From Bacillota bacterium (GTDB lineage: Bacteria > Bacillota > UBA4882 > UBA8346), in NCBI GenBank assembly GCA_029776205.1, contig JAKOTQ010000015.1, positions 62,001 to 126,000 of the forward strand: 64,000 bases of DNA, in the 5' to 3' direction. The position numbers and the translations under genes are program-made. Numbering within the stretch: the first letter of the stretch is position 1; each line of letters begins with the position of its first letter. Below, one piece after another: positions 25,193 through 34,597 of the stretch. Under the pieces are notes generated by a model. The model saw only the letters and a list, made by a program, of their open reading frames with translations. It had not been told where the DNA came from and searched no databases.

Positions 25193-25218
25193 GAAAAGAT
25201 GTCTGGCAGAGGAATACG

Positions 25219-26880
25219 ATGAAACCTTCAGTTATATATCACTATAAACATATCAAGCGTTACCGGGAGATTCTCCATGTATTAACCAAACATGGTTTCG
25301 GTTATCTCCTTGAAACTCTTCATGTCAATATCAACTCCATCCCCTTTTGGCGCAAAGCGGAAATCACCGAGCCTGCCGCTGCCACCGCCGAACGCTTACG
25401 TATGGTTTTAGAAGAATTAGGCCCGACCTTTATCAAATTGGGGCAACTCTTGAGCACCCGTCCGGAACTCCTTCCTCCGGCCTATATCCATCAACTTGAG
25501 CAACTACAAGATAAGGTAACACCTGAGCCTTTCCAGGCCATTCAGGCAACCATTGAACAAGAATTGGGAAAACCCCTCGCCATCATCTTCAAAGAGTTTG
25601 ATCCGGTCCCAATAGCCACCGCATCCATCGGTCAAGTTCACCATGGCATCCTCACCGATGGAAAAGCGGTCGCCGTAAAAGTTCAGCGCGCTCATATCGC
25701 TGAAAAAATTCAGGCAGATCTGGACATTCTCATCGACGTCGCCCATTTTCTGGAATCCCGATTCTCCTGGGCCCGACAATATCGCCTCATCGGACTGGCC
25801 GAAGAGTTTGCCGATACCATCCGTGATGAACTGGACTACACTGCCGAAGCTGCCAATGCTGCCCGACTCAAGGAAAATTTGGGAGATTTCCATCACATTT
25901 TAATCCCGGAAATCTATAAACAGTATAGCACCAGAAAAGTTCTGGTCATGGAATACCTCTCCGGCCAGAAGCTCGGCACAGAAAGCGTTTGGGAAAATAT
26001 CTCCCCCAAAGCAATCGCCCGGGAATTAATGGCTGCCTTTTTAAAACAAATCATGGAAGACGGCTTTTTCCATGCAGACCTACATCCGGGCAATATCCAA
26101 ATTACTTCCGATGGCCATATCGTATTGATGGACTTTGGCATGATGGGACGGATCGATGAGGTATTCCGGGAACAGTTACTGCTCCTCTTTATCAAAGGGT
26201 ATTCCAAAGACAGTGACGGCGTAGCTAATCTTATTATCCGGTTAGGAACTTCCGATACTCCGGTAGACAAAGCCGCTTTGCGCCGAGACGTTTACACCCT
26301 TCTGGACAAATATTACTCCCGTACCCTGGATCAGATCCGTATTGGCCCAGTATTTCAGGAAATAATTAAAATCGCCGTAAAACACCATATTCACATCCCC
26401 CGGGAAATGGTCATGGTGTCCCGGAGTTCACTGCTGCTGGAAAGCTTAGTGGAACGCCTGGACCCTACGTTGGACTGGGTCACCGCTCTCCAGCCGTTAA
26501 TTCGTAAACTCATACAACATCGATTCGATCCCAGCCGCCTCATGAAAAAAGCCAAGGATTATACGGTCAATACTGCCACATCCCTGGCTGAAATTCCCGA
26601 CATGCTGCAACAGGTTTTGCGCCGTATCGAAGAGGGAAAAGTGCAATTAACCATCGAGCATCTGTATTTTGAAGAATTTATGCAAAAAACAGGCCGGCTT
26701 GGCAACCGGCTGTCCTTCAGCCTCATCATCGCTTCCATTATTATCGGGACCTCCCTCATCGCCCAAAAATCTGCGGACTCCTTCTTATGGCGGCTGCCTA
26801 TCTCCGAACTGGGCTTTATCATCGCCGTCATGATGGGTCTATGGCTGATCATCTCGATTATTCGATCCGGGAAATTATAG
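25219..26880 (+). CDS. ABC1/AarF/UbiB family atypical kinase
   Basis: A 553-residue protein with the ABC1 signature: KLGQLLSTRPELLPPAYI (KxGQ motif), the lysine in KAVAVKVQRAHI, ADLHPGNIQI and DFGMMGRID. Two C-terminal hydrophobic helices (SLIIASIIIGTSLIA and LGFIIAVMMGLWLIISIIR) anchor it in the membrane. UbiB/COQ8 relatives support quinone or isoprenoid lipid synthesis; the role in anaerobic Bacillota is unclear. ATG 25219 follows AGAGGA; the in-frame ATG at 25183 has no ribosome site. Confidence 0.93.
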   Translation: MKPSVIYHYKHIKRYREILHVLTKHGFGYLLETLHVNINSIPFWRKAEITEPAAATAERLRMVLEELGPTFIKLGQLLSTRPELLPPAYIHQLEQLQDKVTPEPFQAIQATIEQELGKPLAIIFKEFDPVPIATASIGQVHHGILTDGKAVAVKVQRAHIAEKIQADLDILIDVAHFLESRFSWARQYRLIGLAEEFADTIRDELDYTAEAANAARLKENLGDFHHILIPEIYKQYSTRKVLVMEYLSGQKLGTESVWENISPKAIARELMAAFLKQIMEDGFFHADLHPGNIQITSDGHIVLMDFGMMGRIDEVFREQLLLLFIKGYSKDSDGVANLIIRLGTSDTPVDKAALRRDVYTLLDKYYSRTLDQIRIGPVFQEIIKIAVKHHIHIPREMVMVSRSSLLLESLVERLDPTLDWVTALQPLIRKLIQHRFDPSRLMKKAKDYTVNTATSLAEIPDMLQQVLRRIEEGKVQLTIEHLYFEEFMQKTGRLGNRLSFSLIIASIIIGTSLIAQKSADSFLWRLPISELGFIIAVMMGLWLIISIIRSGKL

Positions 26881-26940
26881 CTTGAAGAAACACCCTTTGC
26901 AGTATTTTTTGAGAGAACCCCCTGAAACATCCCAGGAATG

Positions 26941-29088
26941 TCAACTGCCCTGTTTTTGATGGCGGGCAATCACGGCCTGAATATCAAAATAACTGATCTC
27001 TTCCGGAAGAGCCTCCTTCAACGGTTTCAACTTAATCGTCGCCAACTCGGCGATCTTCCCCAACACCAAAATTTCAACCTCCGGATCAATGATCCTATCC
27101 CAATCGACCGCCAGGCCTTCCTGATGGCACCGGAGCAGGTGGTTTTGGATGGTCTGCTCCGTCAAATTTCGCTCCCGGGCAATTTCCTCAACGGACAGCC
27201 CGTCGCTAAACCGTTGCCAGGTTTGATGATGACTGGGTATTTTGGCCTTGACCGGTTCCTCAGTTTCTTCAATTTCCTCAATATCCCAAGATAAAGATGG
27301 ATCGGACGTTCCTGGGTCTCCCGCCCGGTACGTTTTTAAAACCTCTAAAAATTCCAGCCCATACTTTTGCAGCTTGGTTTCACCAACCCCCTTGATCTGA
27401 GCCAGTTCAGCCATAGTTCCCGGGATATTCCGGCACATCTCCCTGAGCGTACTGTCGGCAAATACAATATACGGAGGAACCCCTTCCCGATCCGCAATCC
27501 GTTTACGCAATCTTCTTAATGCGTCAAAGAGTTCTTCGTTATTCTCTGTCTTTACCGGAAGAGCAATCTTCCGTTGATATACCTGTTCTTTCCCCTTCAG
27601 CACCTGATAAGCTTTAGGCCGCAATTTAACCACAGGATACTTGCCCTCGGTCAATTGCAAATAATTTTCAGCGATCAACCAATTAATCATATCCCGGATT
27701 TCCGCCGTCGTATACTGCTTCATCAGGCCATATGTCGACAGACGGTCAAAACGTTGTTGAAGTACTTTTTTGGTCCGGGATCCCTTCAACACTTCGGCAA
27801 TGACGGTTGTCCCGTATTGCTCCTCCATCCGGACGATACACGAGATGATCTTCTGAGCATCAACGGTCATATCCACCAATTCGGAAGCATCAAGACAATT
27901 GCTGCAATTTCTGCAACGGTTGGCAACCCCTTCTTCGCCGAAATACTCCAGGATAAATTTCCGGAGACACTGAGACGTATGGGCATAATCAGCCATAATT
28001 TGCAACTTTTGATACTCATGTTTCTGGCGGACAGGCGAATAGACCGACTGTTCAATAAGGAATTTTTGAATGATAATATCCTGGGGCGAATATAGCAAAA
28101 TACATTCACTAGGCTCCCCATCCCGGCCGGCCCGACCAGCCTCTTGATAATAGGACTCCATATTTTTGGGCAGATTATAATGAATAACGAACCGGACATT
28201 GGATTTATCGATACCCATACCAAACGCGTTGGTCGCCACCATCAACCCGACGTTATCAAAGACGAAGGCTTCCTGAGCTAGTTCCCGCTCCTTATCGGTC
28301 ATTCCCGCATGATATTTTCCTACCGGAAAACCTTTCTCTTGCAGCTTGGCATAAACCTTGTCCACCTCTTTACGGGTCGCCGCATAAATAATCCCTGAAT
28401 CTCCTCGATGGGCCGCCAAGTATTCCAGAAGAAACCGCTCTTTATTTTGGTTGCGCAATACCCTGAAATGGAGATTGGGCCGATCAAAACCAGTCACATA
28501 AATATGGGGATCCGCCAGATCGAGCAGTTTAATAATGTCCGCTTTGACTTCTTCAGTAGCGGTTGCTGTAAATGCAGCCATCACCGGACGTTCCGGCAGT
28601 CTTTTGATGAATTTGGGAATCAACCGGTAACTGCGGCGAAAATCGTGACCCCATTGGGACACACAATGGGCCTCGTCGATCGCCACCAACCCGATGGTCA
28701 TTTGAGTGGCCATTGCCAAAAAATCCTCGGAGTCCAACCGCTCCGGAGCCACATATAAGATCCGGTATTGGCCAGCTTGTGCCTCCTCCAATCGTAAATT
28801 AAGCTCGCGCTGGGTAAGGGAACTATTGATAAACGAAGCAGCGATTCCTACATCCTTTAATGCATCCACCTGATCTTTCATCAAGGATATTAACGGTGAC
28901 ACTACCAGCGTTGTCCCAGGAAAAAGGAGGGCTGGAATCTGATAACAAAGGGATTTCCCGGCGCCGGTCGGCATGATGGCAAAGGTATCGTTTCTCTCAA
29001 GAATACTGGTGATAATCTTGGCTTGTCCCTCCCGAAAACTCGGGTACCCAAAATATTTTTGCAATACCTGTACCGCTTCCTCCAGCAT
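26941..29088 (-). CDS. recQ: ATP-dependent DNA helicase RecQ
   Basis: A 715-residue 3'-5' helicase. Motif I GAGKSLCYQIPALL, the DEAH box in AIDEAHCVSQWGHDFR, TATATEEV, and motif VI QEAGRAGRDGEPS are clear. A zinc-binding segment (about residue 375-395, CLRKFILEYFG to CRNCSNC) is followed by the RQC winged helix, HRDC (VFADSTLREMCRN to YGLEFLEVLKTY), and a C-terminal helix-turn-helix (GLSVEEIARERNLTEQTIQNHL) found in many Bacillota RecQ proteins. It works in recombination repair. It converges on the ABC1 gene with only 60 bases between. Confidence 0.96.
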   Translation of the reverse strand: MLEEAVQVLQKYFGYPSFREGQAKIITSILERNDTFAIMPTGAGKSLCYQIPALLFPGTTLVVSPLISLMKDQVDALKDVGIAASFINSSLTQRELNLRLEEAQAGQYRILYVAPERLDSEDFLAMATQMTIGLVAIDEAHCVSQWGHDFRRSYRLIPKFIKRLPERPVMAAFTATATEEVKADIIKLLDLADPHIYVTGFDRPNLHFRVLRNQNKERFLLEYLAAHRGDSGIIYAATRKEVDKVYAKLQEKGFPVGKYHAGMTDKERELAQEAFVFDNVGLMVATNAFGMGIDKSNVRFVIHYNLPKNMESYYQEAGRAGRDGEPSECILLYSPQDIIIQKFLIEQSVYSPVRQKHEYQKLQIMADYAHTSQCLRKFILEYFGEEGVANRCRNCSNCLDASELVDMTVDAQKIISCIVRMEEQYGTTVIAEVLKGSRTKKVLQQRFDRLSTYGLMKQYTTAEIRDMINWLIAENYLQLTEGKYPVVKLRPKAYQVLKGKEQVYQRKIALPVKTENNEELFDALRRLRKRIADREGVPPYIVFADSTLREMCRNIPGTMAELAQIKGVGETKLQKYGLEFLEVLKTYRAGDPGTSDPSLSWDIEEIEETEEPVKAKIPSHHQTWQRFSDGLSVEEIARERNLTEQTIQNHLLRCHQEGLAVDWDRIIDPEVEILVLGKIAELATIKLKPLKEALPEEISYFDIQAVIARHQKQGS

Positions 29089-29260
29089 AGCCTCACCCTC
29101 TGTCGAATATATCTACTCACCTATTGTAACATAGAAACGGCCCGACGGGAGATCGGGCCAAAGCTTGACGCTTCCGGCTTTTTTTGTTAACGTTAAGAGT
29201 ACATCCGGTGATTAACGTTCTAATTTTAACACCATACTAATACCAAATTGGAGTGATATC

Positions 29261-29920
29261 ATGAATCCGAATTTTTGGACGAATAAAACTTTCCGGATCT
29301 CATTATATGGTATTCTTGCCCTCGTAATCGTCGGCTCTGTCATCGTCATTTTAAGTAGCACCTCAAAAGAGATAAAGGAGGACATTTCAATGGAGGAAAC
29401 CCAGGAAACAACTTCACCGGCACCCCAAGTAGTTTTAGAAACATCCTTCGGCAACATCACGCTTGAACTCTATCATGATAAGGCACCGATAACCGTCAGC
29501 AATTTCCTAAACTATGTCGAATCCGGATTTTATAATGGTACCATTTTTCATCGGGTTATTCCCGGATTTATGATCCAAGGCGGCGGCTTCACCGCTGATA
29601 TGGAACAAAAGCCTACCCAAGCCCCGATTAAAAACGAAGCTGACAACGGCTTAAAAAACACCAAAGGGACCATCGCCATGGCCCGCACCCAAATCGTTGA
29701 CAGCGCTACCTCTCAGTTTTTCATCAATACTGTCGATAATCCTTTTTTGGACCATCGGACCAAATCCCCCGACGGCTACGGATATTGCGTTTTCGGCCAT
29801 GTCATCGAGGGAATGGACGTCGTCTCCCGGATCGAAAATGTAAAAACCCACAGTTTGGGTTATTTCAATGATGTCCCTGTCGAGCCGGTAACCATTATTT
29901 CAGCGAAGAGAATTCAGTAA
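29261..29920 (+). CDS. Cyclophilin-type peptidyl-prolyl isomerase, membrane-anchored form with an internal start
   Basis: A 219-residue frame. A membrane helix ([19 protein letters not shown]) and a short linker precede a complete cyclophilin domain (about residues 57-219) with [26 protein letters not shown] and [21 protein letters not shown] lies 5 bases before ATG 29261. Inside the frame, AAAGGAGG (29374-29381) lies 8 bases before an in-frame ATG at 29390, just after the helix; this is a stronger site and would give a soluble 176-residue enzyme. Confidence 0.94.
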   Translation: MNPNFWTNKTFRISLYGILALVIVGSVIVILSSTSKEIKEDISMEETQETTSPAPQVVLETSFGNITLELYHDKAPITVSNFLNYVESGFYNGTIFHRVIPGFMIQGGGFTADMEQKPTQAPIKNEADNGLKNTKGTIAMARTQIVDSATSQFFINTVDNPFLDHRTKSPDGYGYCVFGHVIEGMDVVSRIENVKTHSLGYFNDVPVEPVTIISAKRIQ

Positions 29921-29934
29921 AACAACATTTTGCC

Positions 29935-29970
29935 AGTATTTTAGTACACAGTTTACAGTCAATGGCTTGA
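29935..29970. repeat. Short remnant of the degenerate repeat family
   Basis: TTAGTACACAGTTTACAGTC resembles the GTACACAGTTCACAG words seen at 31998-32056 and 44100-44360. It lies between two converging genes. Confidence 0.4.
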
Positions 29971-30037
29971 ATACCGTTAAATTATTGGTATAGATGCGGA
30001 AGAGAAAACGTTATGGGTTCCTTATATTCGAGCCCGG

Positions 30038-31213
30038 TCATTTCTCTCCTTTTGAAGAAGGCTGGGGTAGGGTCCGCTCTTTGGCCCATCCGGTTAAATG
30101 ATCTTCAATTTCTTGCCAGACTTCTTCTATTCGTTTTTTAGCCGCATTGTTTAAACGGGGGTCCGGATCATCACATACCGGGCCCTTTACCATTTTAATT
30201 CGGTATTCATATCGGCCCTGGGAGAGATACCGATGGACCCATACCGGCTGATGATTGTCCAGACGAACTGTCACACCTGGACGTAACGAACTTTTTTCCA
30301 GTTCCAATGTAAGCATTAAGCCACAATCACTATAACGCCATTGTTGATTAGACAAAAAATTACCCAGGGAATACGCAACAAAACATCCCCTGGAAGAACC
30401 ATCTTTATCAACAACCGTCTGATATTCATAGGGCTGAATCACATGCACATGACTGCCCAAAACAACATCCACTCCTGCCTCCAGCAGCTTCCTAGCTACG
30501 GTTTGCTGTTCCCGGGAAGGCAATCGTTGATACTCCACCCCATCATGCAGGGCAGCGATGATCACATCCACTTCCAACTCTTTTAATTTGGCAATGGTTT
30601 TCGGTAATATGTTAAAGTCCAAGACATTCACCACATGCGGCGCATTGGCCGGCAGCGGAATCCCATTGGTTGAAGTTGTATAAGACAAAAACCCCATTCT
30701 GATACCATTTTTATCGATCACTGCATATTCCGGATCTTCAGGGCGTAAACGGCTTCCGGTTTGAGCCAACCCAATCCGGTTAAGATGGGCTAACGTATGC
30801 TGAACTCCGGCAATCCCTTGATCCAGAGAATGATTATGAGCTGTAAATACCAGATCAATACCTGCCCATTGCAATGCATCTGCAATGGCCGGAGGGGCCT
30901 TAAACGTGGGATACCCGGTAAACTGTCGATCCTTTCCGTCTGCCAAAGGACTTTCCAAGACAGCCACAGCAACATCGGCTCCGGATAAATAATCCCTGAC
31001 TTCTTCAAAGCATGAGCGAAAGTCATAACTGTCCGCCTCCGGCCGGTAACCCGACCGGACAATGGGCAAATGCATGATTACGTCTCCGGCAGCTGCCAGT
31101 CTTACAATGGATATCTCTTCAACTACTTTCTTCGAAAACGTCGGAGAGATTACCGCCCTGCCGGCCAAAAGAACAAACCCAAGAATTATCCAGAGCCAAA
31201 TCGTTTTTTTCAT
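30038..31213 (-). CDS. CapA-family (poly-gamma-glutamate synthesis type) metallophosphatase-like protein
   Basis: A 391-residue protein with an N-terminal anchor (IWLWIILGFVLLAGRAV) and an extracellular CapA domain: AAGDVIMHLPIV, LESPLADG, FTAHNHSLDQGIAG, ALHDGVEYQ, VVLGSHVHVIQPYE and YSLGNFLSNQQ. CapA proteins have a metallophosphatase fold and are tied to poly-gamma-glutamate capsules, but many occur alone, as here; no capBC genes are present. Confidence 0.92.
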   Translation of the reverse strand: MKKTIWLWIILGFVLLAGRAVISPTFSKKVVEEISIVRLAAAGDVIMHLPIVRSGYRPEADSYDFRSCFEEVRDYLSGADVAVAVLESPLADGKDRQFTGYPTFKAPPAIADALQWAGIDLVFTAHNHSLDQGIAGVQHTLAHLNRIGLAQTGSRLRPEDPEYAVIDKNGIRMGFLSYTTSTNGIPLPANAPHVVNVLDFNILPKTIAKLKELEVDVIIAALHDGVEYQRLPSREQQTVARKLLEAGVDVVLGSHVHVIQPYEYQTVVDKDGSSRGCFVAYSLGNFLSNQQWRYSDCGLMLTLELEKSSLRPGVTVRLDNHQPVWVHRYLSQGRYEYRIKMVKGPVCDDPDPRLNNAAKKRIEEVWQEIEDHLTGWAKERTLPQPSSKGEK

Positions 31214-31304
31214 CCGGCCACCCCGCTAAACCCATTCATTACCATGTTGGCTATTCTATTTTACACTGTAAGTTCACGGAATGAAATGATTGCTTTGGAA
31301 ATAT

Positions 31305-31889
31305 TTATGACAATAATACCGGTTGAATTTGTTTCCCTTTCAAAGCTTCTTCGATTGTCGGAATCGTCAATTCAAAACGGGCTACCAGAGAATTGGGTTT
31401 ACCGGTTGGATTGTCTTGACCAAAGGGAATAAAATATACATTTTTAGTCGCCAATAATAAACCGATATTTTTGGCACTCAATCCCAACCCGTCGTTGGTG
31501 GCTATTCCCAAAACCACCGGCTTATTATTGCGGAATTGTTCTTTGGCGATCATCAGCACCGGCGTATCCGAATCCCCATCCGCCAATTTCGATAAAGTGG
31601 CTGCAGTACACGGACTGATCACCAGGATATCCAGAGGATTTTTCCCTTTATTTAAAACCTCAGCATCACCAATGGTTTTTATCACCTTATGTCCAGTGAT
31701 CAGCTCCATCCTAATTAAAAATTCCGCCGCTTTTCCATAACGGGAATCCGTCTCTGCCACGTGATAAGAAACGATGGGATATACATCGGCTCCTTCTCCA
31801 ACCACCTTTTCCAACTGAGGAAAAACCTGATCAAAAACACAATATGCTCCCGTAAGGGCAAAACCTATAGTTACTCCTTTAAAAATCAT
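31305..31889 (-). CDS. dpaB: Dipicolinate synthase subunit B
   Basis: A 194-residue flavoprotein-fold protein: GVTIGFALTGAYCVFDQVFP at the N-terminus, then ISPCTAATLSKLADG and ATNDGLGLSAKNIGLL, all typical of SpoVFB/DpaB. With DpaA it makes dipicolinic acid, the major spore small molecule, in the mother cell. AGGAGGTGGAGG precedes the ATG. dpaA is not upstream, unlike the usual dpaAB pair. It thematically matches the spoVA cluster elsewhere in the window. Confidence 0.93.
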   Translation of the reverse strand: MIFKGVTIGFALTGAYCVFDQVFPQLEKVVGEGADVYPIVSYHVAETDSRYGKAAEFLIRMELITGHKVIKTIGDAEVLNKGKNPLDILVISPCTAATLSKLADGDSDTPVLMIAKEQFRNNKPVVLGIATNDGLGLSAKNIGLLLATKNVYFIPFGQDNPTGKPNSLVARFELTIPTIEEALKGKQIQPVLLS

Positions 31890-31956
31890 CCTCCACCTCC
31901 TGGCTCATTTGCTAAATTATATGGCAATAGCCCTAAAACATGTGTCTCAATTCCAA

Positions 31957-31988
31957 CAAAAAGGGACTATGCTTTAACGCAATAGTCC
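31957..31988 (-). terminator. Terminator of the ymaF-like gene
   Basis: On the minus strand GGACTATTGC and GCATAGTCC pair around GTTAAA with one bulge, followed by CTTTTTG. About 85 bases of 3' leader, including repeat sequence, lie between the stop codon and this hairpin. Confidence 0.8.
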
Positions 31989-31997
31989 GCTTAACAA

Positions 31998-32060
31998 CTA
32001 GAGTAGGGTACAAAGTACAGAGTACACAGTTCACAGCGCATGTACCTAGTCACTCAACCC
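31998..32060. repeat. Degenerate low-complexity repeat
   Basis: GTACAAAGTACAGAGTACACAGTTCACAG and CATGTACCTAGTC are of the same word family as the stretches at 16460 and 44100. It lies in the 3' untranslated region of the ymaF-like gene. Confidence 0.65.
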
Positions 32061-32074
32061 TTTCTCACTTACCA

Positions 32075-32410
32075 TTAGTATAATTCGTGACCTCTTCGTG
32101 ATCTCCAGACGCTTGTCGTTCCCCGATAGTCATGATCATGCCCGTCATTTCTGGATGTTTCTCCGTTATATCGGTGAAAATGACCGTACGCGGATTGGAT
32201 CGGCTCCCCGGTCCGTCCCCGATATCGATGATCATGGCCACGGTTAACTGTGGTCCGACCCTCGTAACGGTGCCGATGTTTTTTGGTATCCGGTTCAACT
32301 GACGTCACATTGAACATTGCATGGAGATGGCCGTCATCAATCGTTGTTAAATTCTGGAAAAGATGCAAATGATACCCCTCATCTCTCTGCTCTCTATGCT
32401 TCCTTGACAA
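32075..32410 (-). CDS. ymaF: YmaF-family histidine-rich repeat protein
   Basis: A 111-residue soluble protein made of short repeats of the DGHxHxxxG type: DDGHLHAMFN, KHRHRYEGRT, RGHDHRYRGRT, AYGHFHRYNGET and NDGHDHDYRGTT. This is the pattern of Bacillus YmaF, of unknown function, where His clusters suggest metal binding. The start is a TTG at 32410, six bases after AGGAGGG; no ATG fits better. It follows fabI in the same direction, with a hairpin between. Confidence 0.8.
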   Translation of the reverse strand: MSRKHREQRDEGYHLHLFQNLTTIDDGHLHAMFNVTSVEPDTKKHRHRYEGRTTVNRGHDHRYRGRTGEPIQSAYGHFHRYNGETSRNDGHDHDYRGTTSVWRSRRGHELY

Positions 32411-32441
32411 AAAAATCCCTCCTTTGGCCGTTGGTCAGGCG

Positions 32442-32468
32442 CCGGATGTCACAAACATATACATCCGG
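32442..32468 (-). other. Hairpin between fabI and ymaF
   Basis: CCGGATGT and ACATCCGG form a perfect 8-bp stem with an 11-base loop. It lacks a T-run, so it is more likely an mRNA stability or partial-termination element than a full terminator. Confidence 0.5.
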
Positions 32469-32531
32469 TAACCCATCATATTCTCCGGCTGCAAGGAGGG
32501 TATCAGGTTAAAATGAATGATTTATCAGGGA

Positions 32532-33296
32532 TTAAATTGCCATAATATTGAAACCGCTATCAACATAGATTACTTCACCGGTAATTCCGCCAGACAGTTC
32601 ACTGAGGAGAAAGGCTCCGGTATTTCCAATATCGGCTGCAGTAACGCCCCGCCGAAGCGGCGCCTTTTCACCGATCATATTCAAAAAACTGCTGAAATTT
32701 TGAATTCCCCGGGCTGCCGCTGTTTTTATCGGTCCAGCTGAGATTGCATTCACCCGAATGCCTTTAGGCCCCATGTCATTGGCTAAATAGCGGACACTGG
32801 CCTCTAAAGCCGCCTTGGCAACTCCCATCACATTATACCCTGGAACCACCCGTTCCGACCCCAGATAAGACAAGGTCAGTATGCTGGCCCCCTCGTTCAT
32901 CAACGGCAAAGCAGCGCGGCAAAGCGCAACCAAGGAGTAAACGCTGATATCCATCGCCGAAGCAAAACCTTCCCGGGAAGTATATAGGAAATCCGCATGT
33001 AGGTCGCCAGCCTTGGCACCGGCAATGGCATGCACCATTCCATCAAGTCGAATCGAGCGTTGTTGCAAGGTATCAAATAACTTTTCGATAGCCTCATCCG
33101 ATGAAACATCCAATTCATATACGTCATAATTTCCAAGAGCTGAAACCAGACGCCGAGTTTCTTCGCATTCTCTTGCAGTCTGACTGGTAAAGATCAAATT
33201 GGCGCCAAACTTGGCTGCAGCTTCAGCAATGCCCCAGGCAATACTCCATTTGTTACGAACTCCGGTTATTAAGATGGTTTTCCCTTGTAAGAGCAT
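32532..33296 (-). CDS. fabI: Enoyl-[acyl-carrier-protein] reductase (NADH), FabI
   Basis: A 254-residue short-chain dehydrogenase-fold enzyme that reduces enoyl-ACP in each fatty-acid elongation cycle. ILITGVRNKWSIAWGIA is the FabI form of the cofactor loop, VHAIAG follows, and the catalytic Tyr and Lys appear in GYNVMGVAKAALEASVRYLA, with six residues between them. ISAGPIKTAAARGI and ITGEVIYVDSGFNI complete the fold. The other fab genes are not adjacent. Confidence 0.95.
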   Translation of the reverse strand: MLLQGKTILITGVRNKWSIAWGIAEAAAKFGANLIFTSQTARECEETRRLVSALGNYDVYELDVSSDEAIEKLFDTLQQRSIRLDGMVHAIAGAKAGDLHADFLYTSREGFASAMDISVYSLVALCRAALPLMNEGASILTLSYLGSERVVPGYNVMGVAKAALEASVRYLANDMGPKGIRVNAISAGPIKTAAARGIQNFSSFLNMIGEKAPLRRGVTAADIGNTGAFLLSELSGGITGEVIYVDSGFNIMAI

Positions 33297-33422
33297 ATAC
33301 CTAACGCCCTCCTTCCTTTTATTCCATTTAATACCTCTTAATTCTCTTTGTTACCATGTTTTCCTCTATATTATTCCGTAATTTCTGTCAGTTATCGATC
33401 TAAATCGTCGGGAATCCGGCGA

Positions 33423-34463
33423 TCAATCAAGGGTTTCTATAGCCAATTTTCTCACAAAAGCGACCCGGGACAACCGGGCTTCCTCTTCCGGCAAAAACCA
33501 TTGACCTATTGCTATAGAACCGTCTTCCCCTTCTCCCCGGTCCGCCTGATAAATCTCGAGATTCCAACGTAAATGGGAATAGACATGGGTCATCTTCTTC
33601 AGAAACTTAAACGTCAACCGTTCTCCCAAATTCCGCTCCGCCCACTCTTCAGCCAAACGCTTTCCGTCATCCCCAACGGCCGCTTCAAAGTGGGGATACT
33701 CCCAAAAGTTAGCCATTAACCCGGTTTTCGGCCGCTGTACCAATAACCGCCTTCCTTTCCAAGTGATCAATAGAACGATCCTTCGTTCTTCCGGGACATC
33801 AGCCTTCTTCCGCTTCATCGGATACCGCTCGGGGTCTTCCCTGGCAGCCCGGCAAAAGGGCTGTACCGGACAGTCGGAACAACGCGGCCGTTTCGGAGTA
33901 CAAACAAGCGCACCCAGCTCCATCAAGGCCTGGGTATAATCAGCAGCATTCCCTTCTGGAAACCGTTCCTGAACCCATGCCGTTATCTGGCGACGAACCG
34001 TTGCCCTGGACGGATCCTCATCGATCGCCAGGATCCGGCTGACCACTCGAATCACATTACCATCCACAGCTGCAACCGGCCGATTGAAAGCAATACTGGC
34101 AATGGACCCCACCATATAAGGACCTACACCCGGCAAAGACATCAACAATTCCGGTTCACTTGGAATGACTCCGCCATACTTGGACTGCACTTCCCGAACC
34201 CCCTGATGTAACAAGCGGACACGCCGATAGTATCCTAAGCCCTCCCAGTATTTTAGCACCTCGGCCTCATCGGCAGCAGCTAATATCTGAAGCGTCGGAA
34301 ACCGTTCCATAAATCGTTTGTAATAAGGGATCACCGTCTCAACCTGCGTCTGCTGGAGCATTACTTCAGATACCCAGATCTTATAAGGATCCTTCGTCTC
34401 CCGCCACGGCAGTTTTCTGGCCTCACGATGATACCAATCCAATAATGTTGTTGTAAAATCCAT
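33423..34463 (-). CDS. mutY: A/G-specific adenine DNA glycosylase MutY
   Basis: A 346-residue glycosylase removing adenine opposite 8-oxoguanine. The catalytic glutamate is in SEVMLQQTQVETV, the helix-hairpin-helix in MSLPGVGPYMVGSIASIAF, the aspartate in AVDGNVIRVVSR, and the [4Fe-4S] loop CTPKRPRCSDCPVQPFC follows. The C-terminal NUDIX-like domain (RLLVQRPKTGLMANFWEYP) recognises 8-oxoG. ATG 34463 follows AAAGGA; the longer frame from 34526 has no ribosome site. Confidence 0.95.
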   Translation of the reverse strand: MDFTTTLLDWYHREARKLPWRETKDPYKIWVSEVMLQQTQVETVIPYYKRFMERFPTLQILAAADEAEVLKYWEGLGYYRRVRLLHQGVREVQSKYGGVIPSEPELLMSLPGVGPYMVGSIASIAFNRPVAAVDGNVIRVVSRILAIDEDPSRATVRRQITAWVQERFPEGNAADYTQALMELGALVCTPKRPRCSDCPVQPFCRAAREDPERYPMKRKKADVPEERRIVLLITWKGRRLLVQRPKTGLMANFWEYPHFEAAVGDDGKRLAEEWAERNLGERLTFKFLKKMTHVYSHLRWNLEIYQADRGEGEDGSIAIGQWFLPEEEARLSRVAFVRKLAIETLD

Positions 34464-34597
34464 CGTTTTTTCCTTTAATATCAATATCTGTAATCTTAAA
34501 AGCTCTCCTTCAAGACTAAAACTCATGAAGCTTAAAGGATTCCCGTTCCAAGAAATAATTTACCAAAATGGAAATTCTATAGAAAGCTGGTGTAGGG

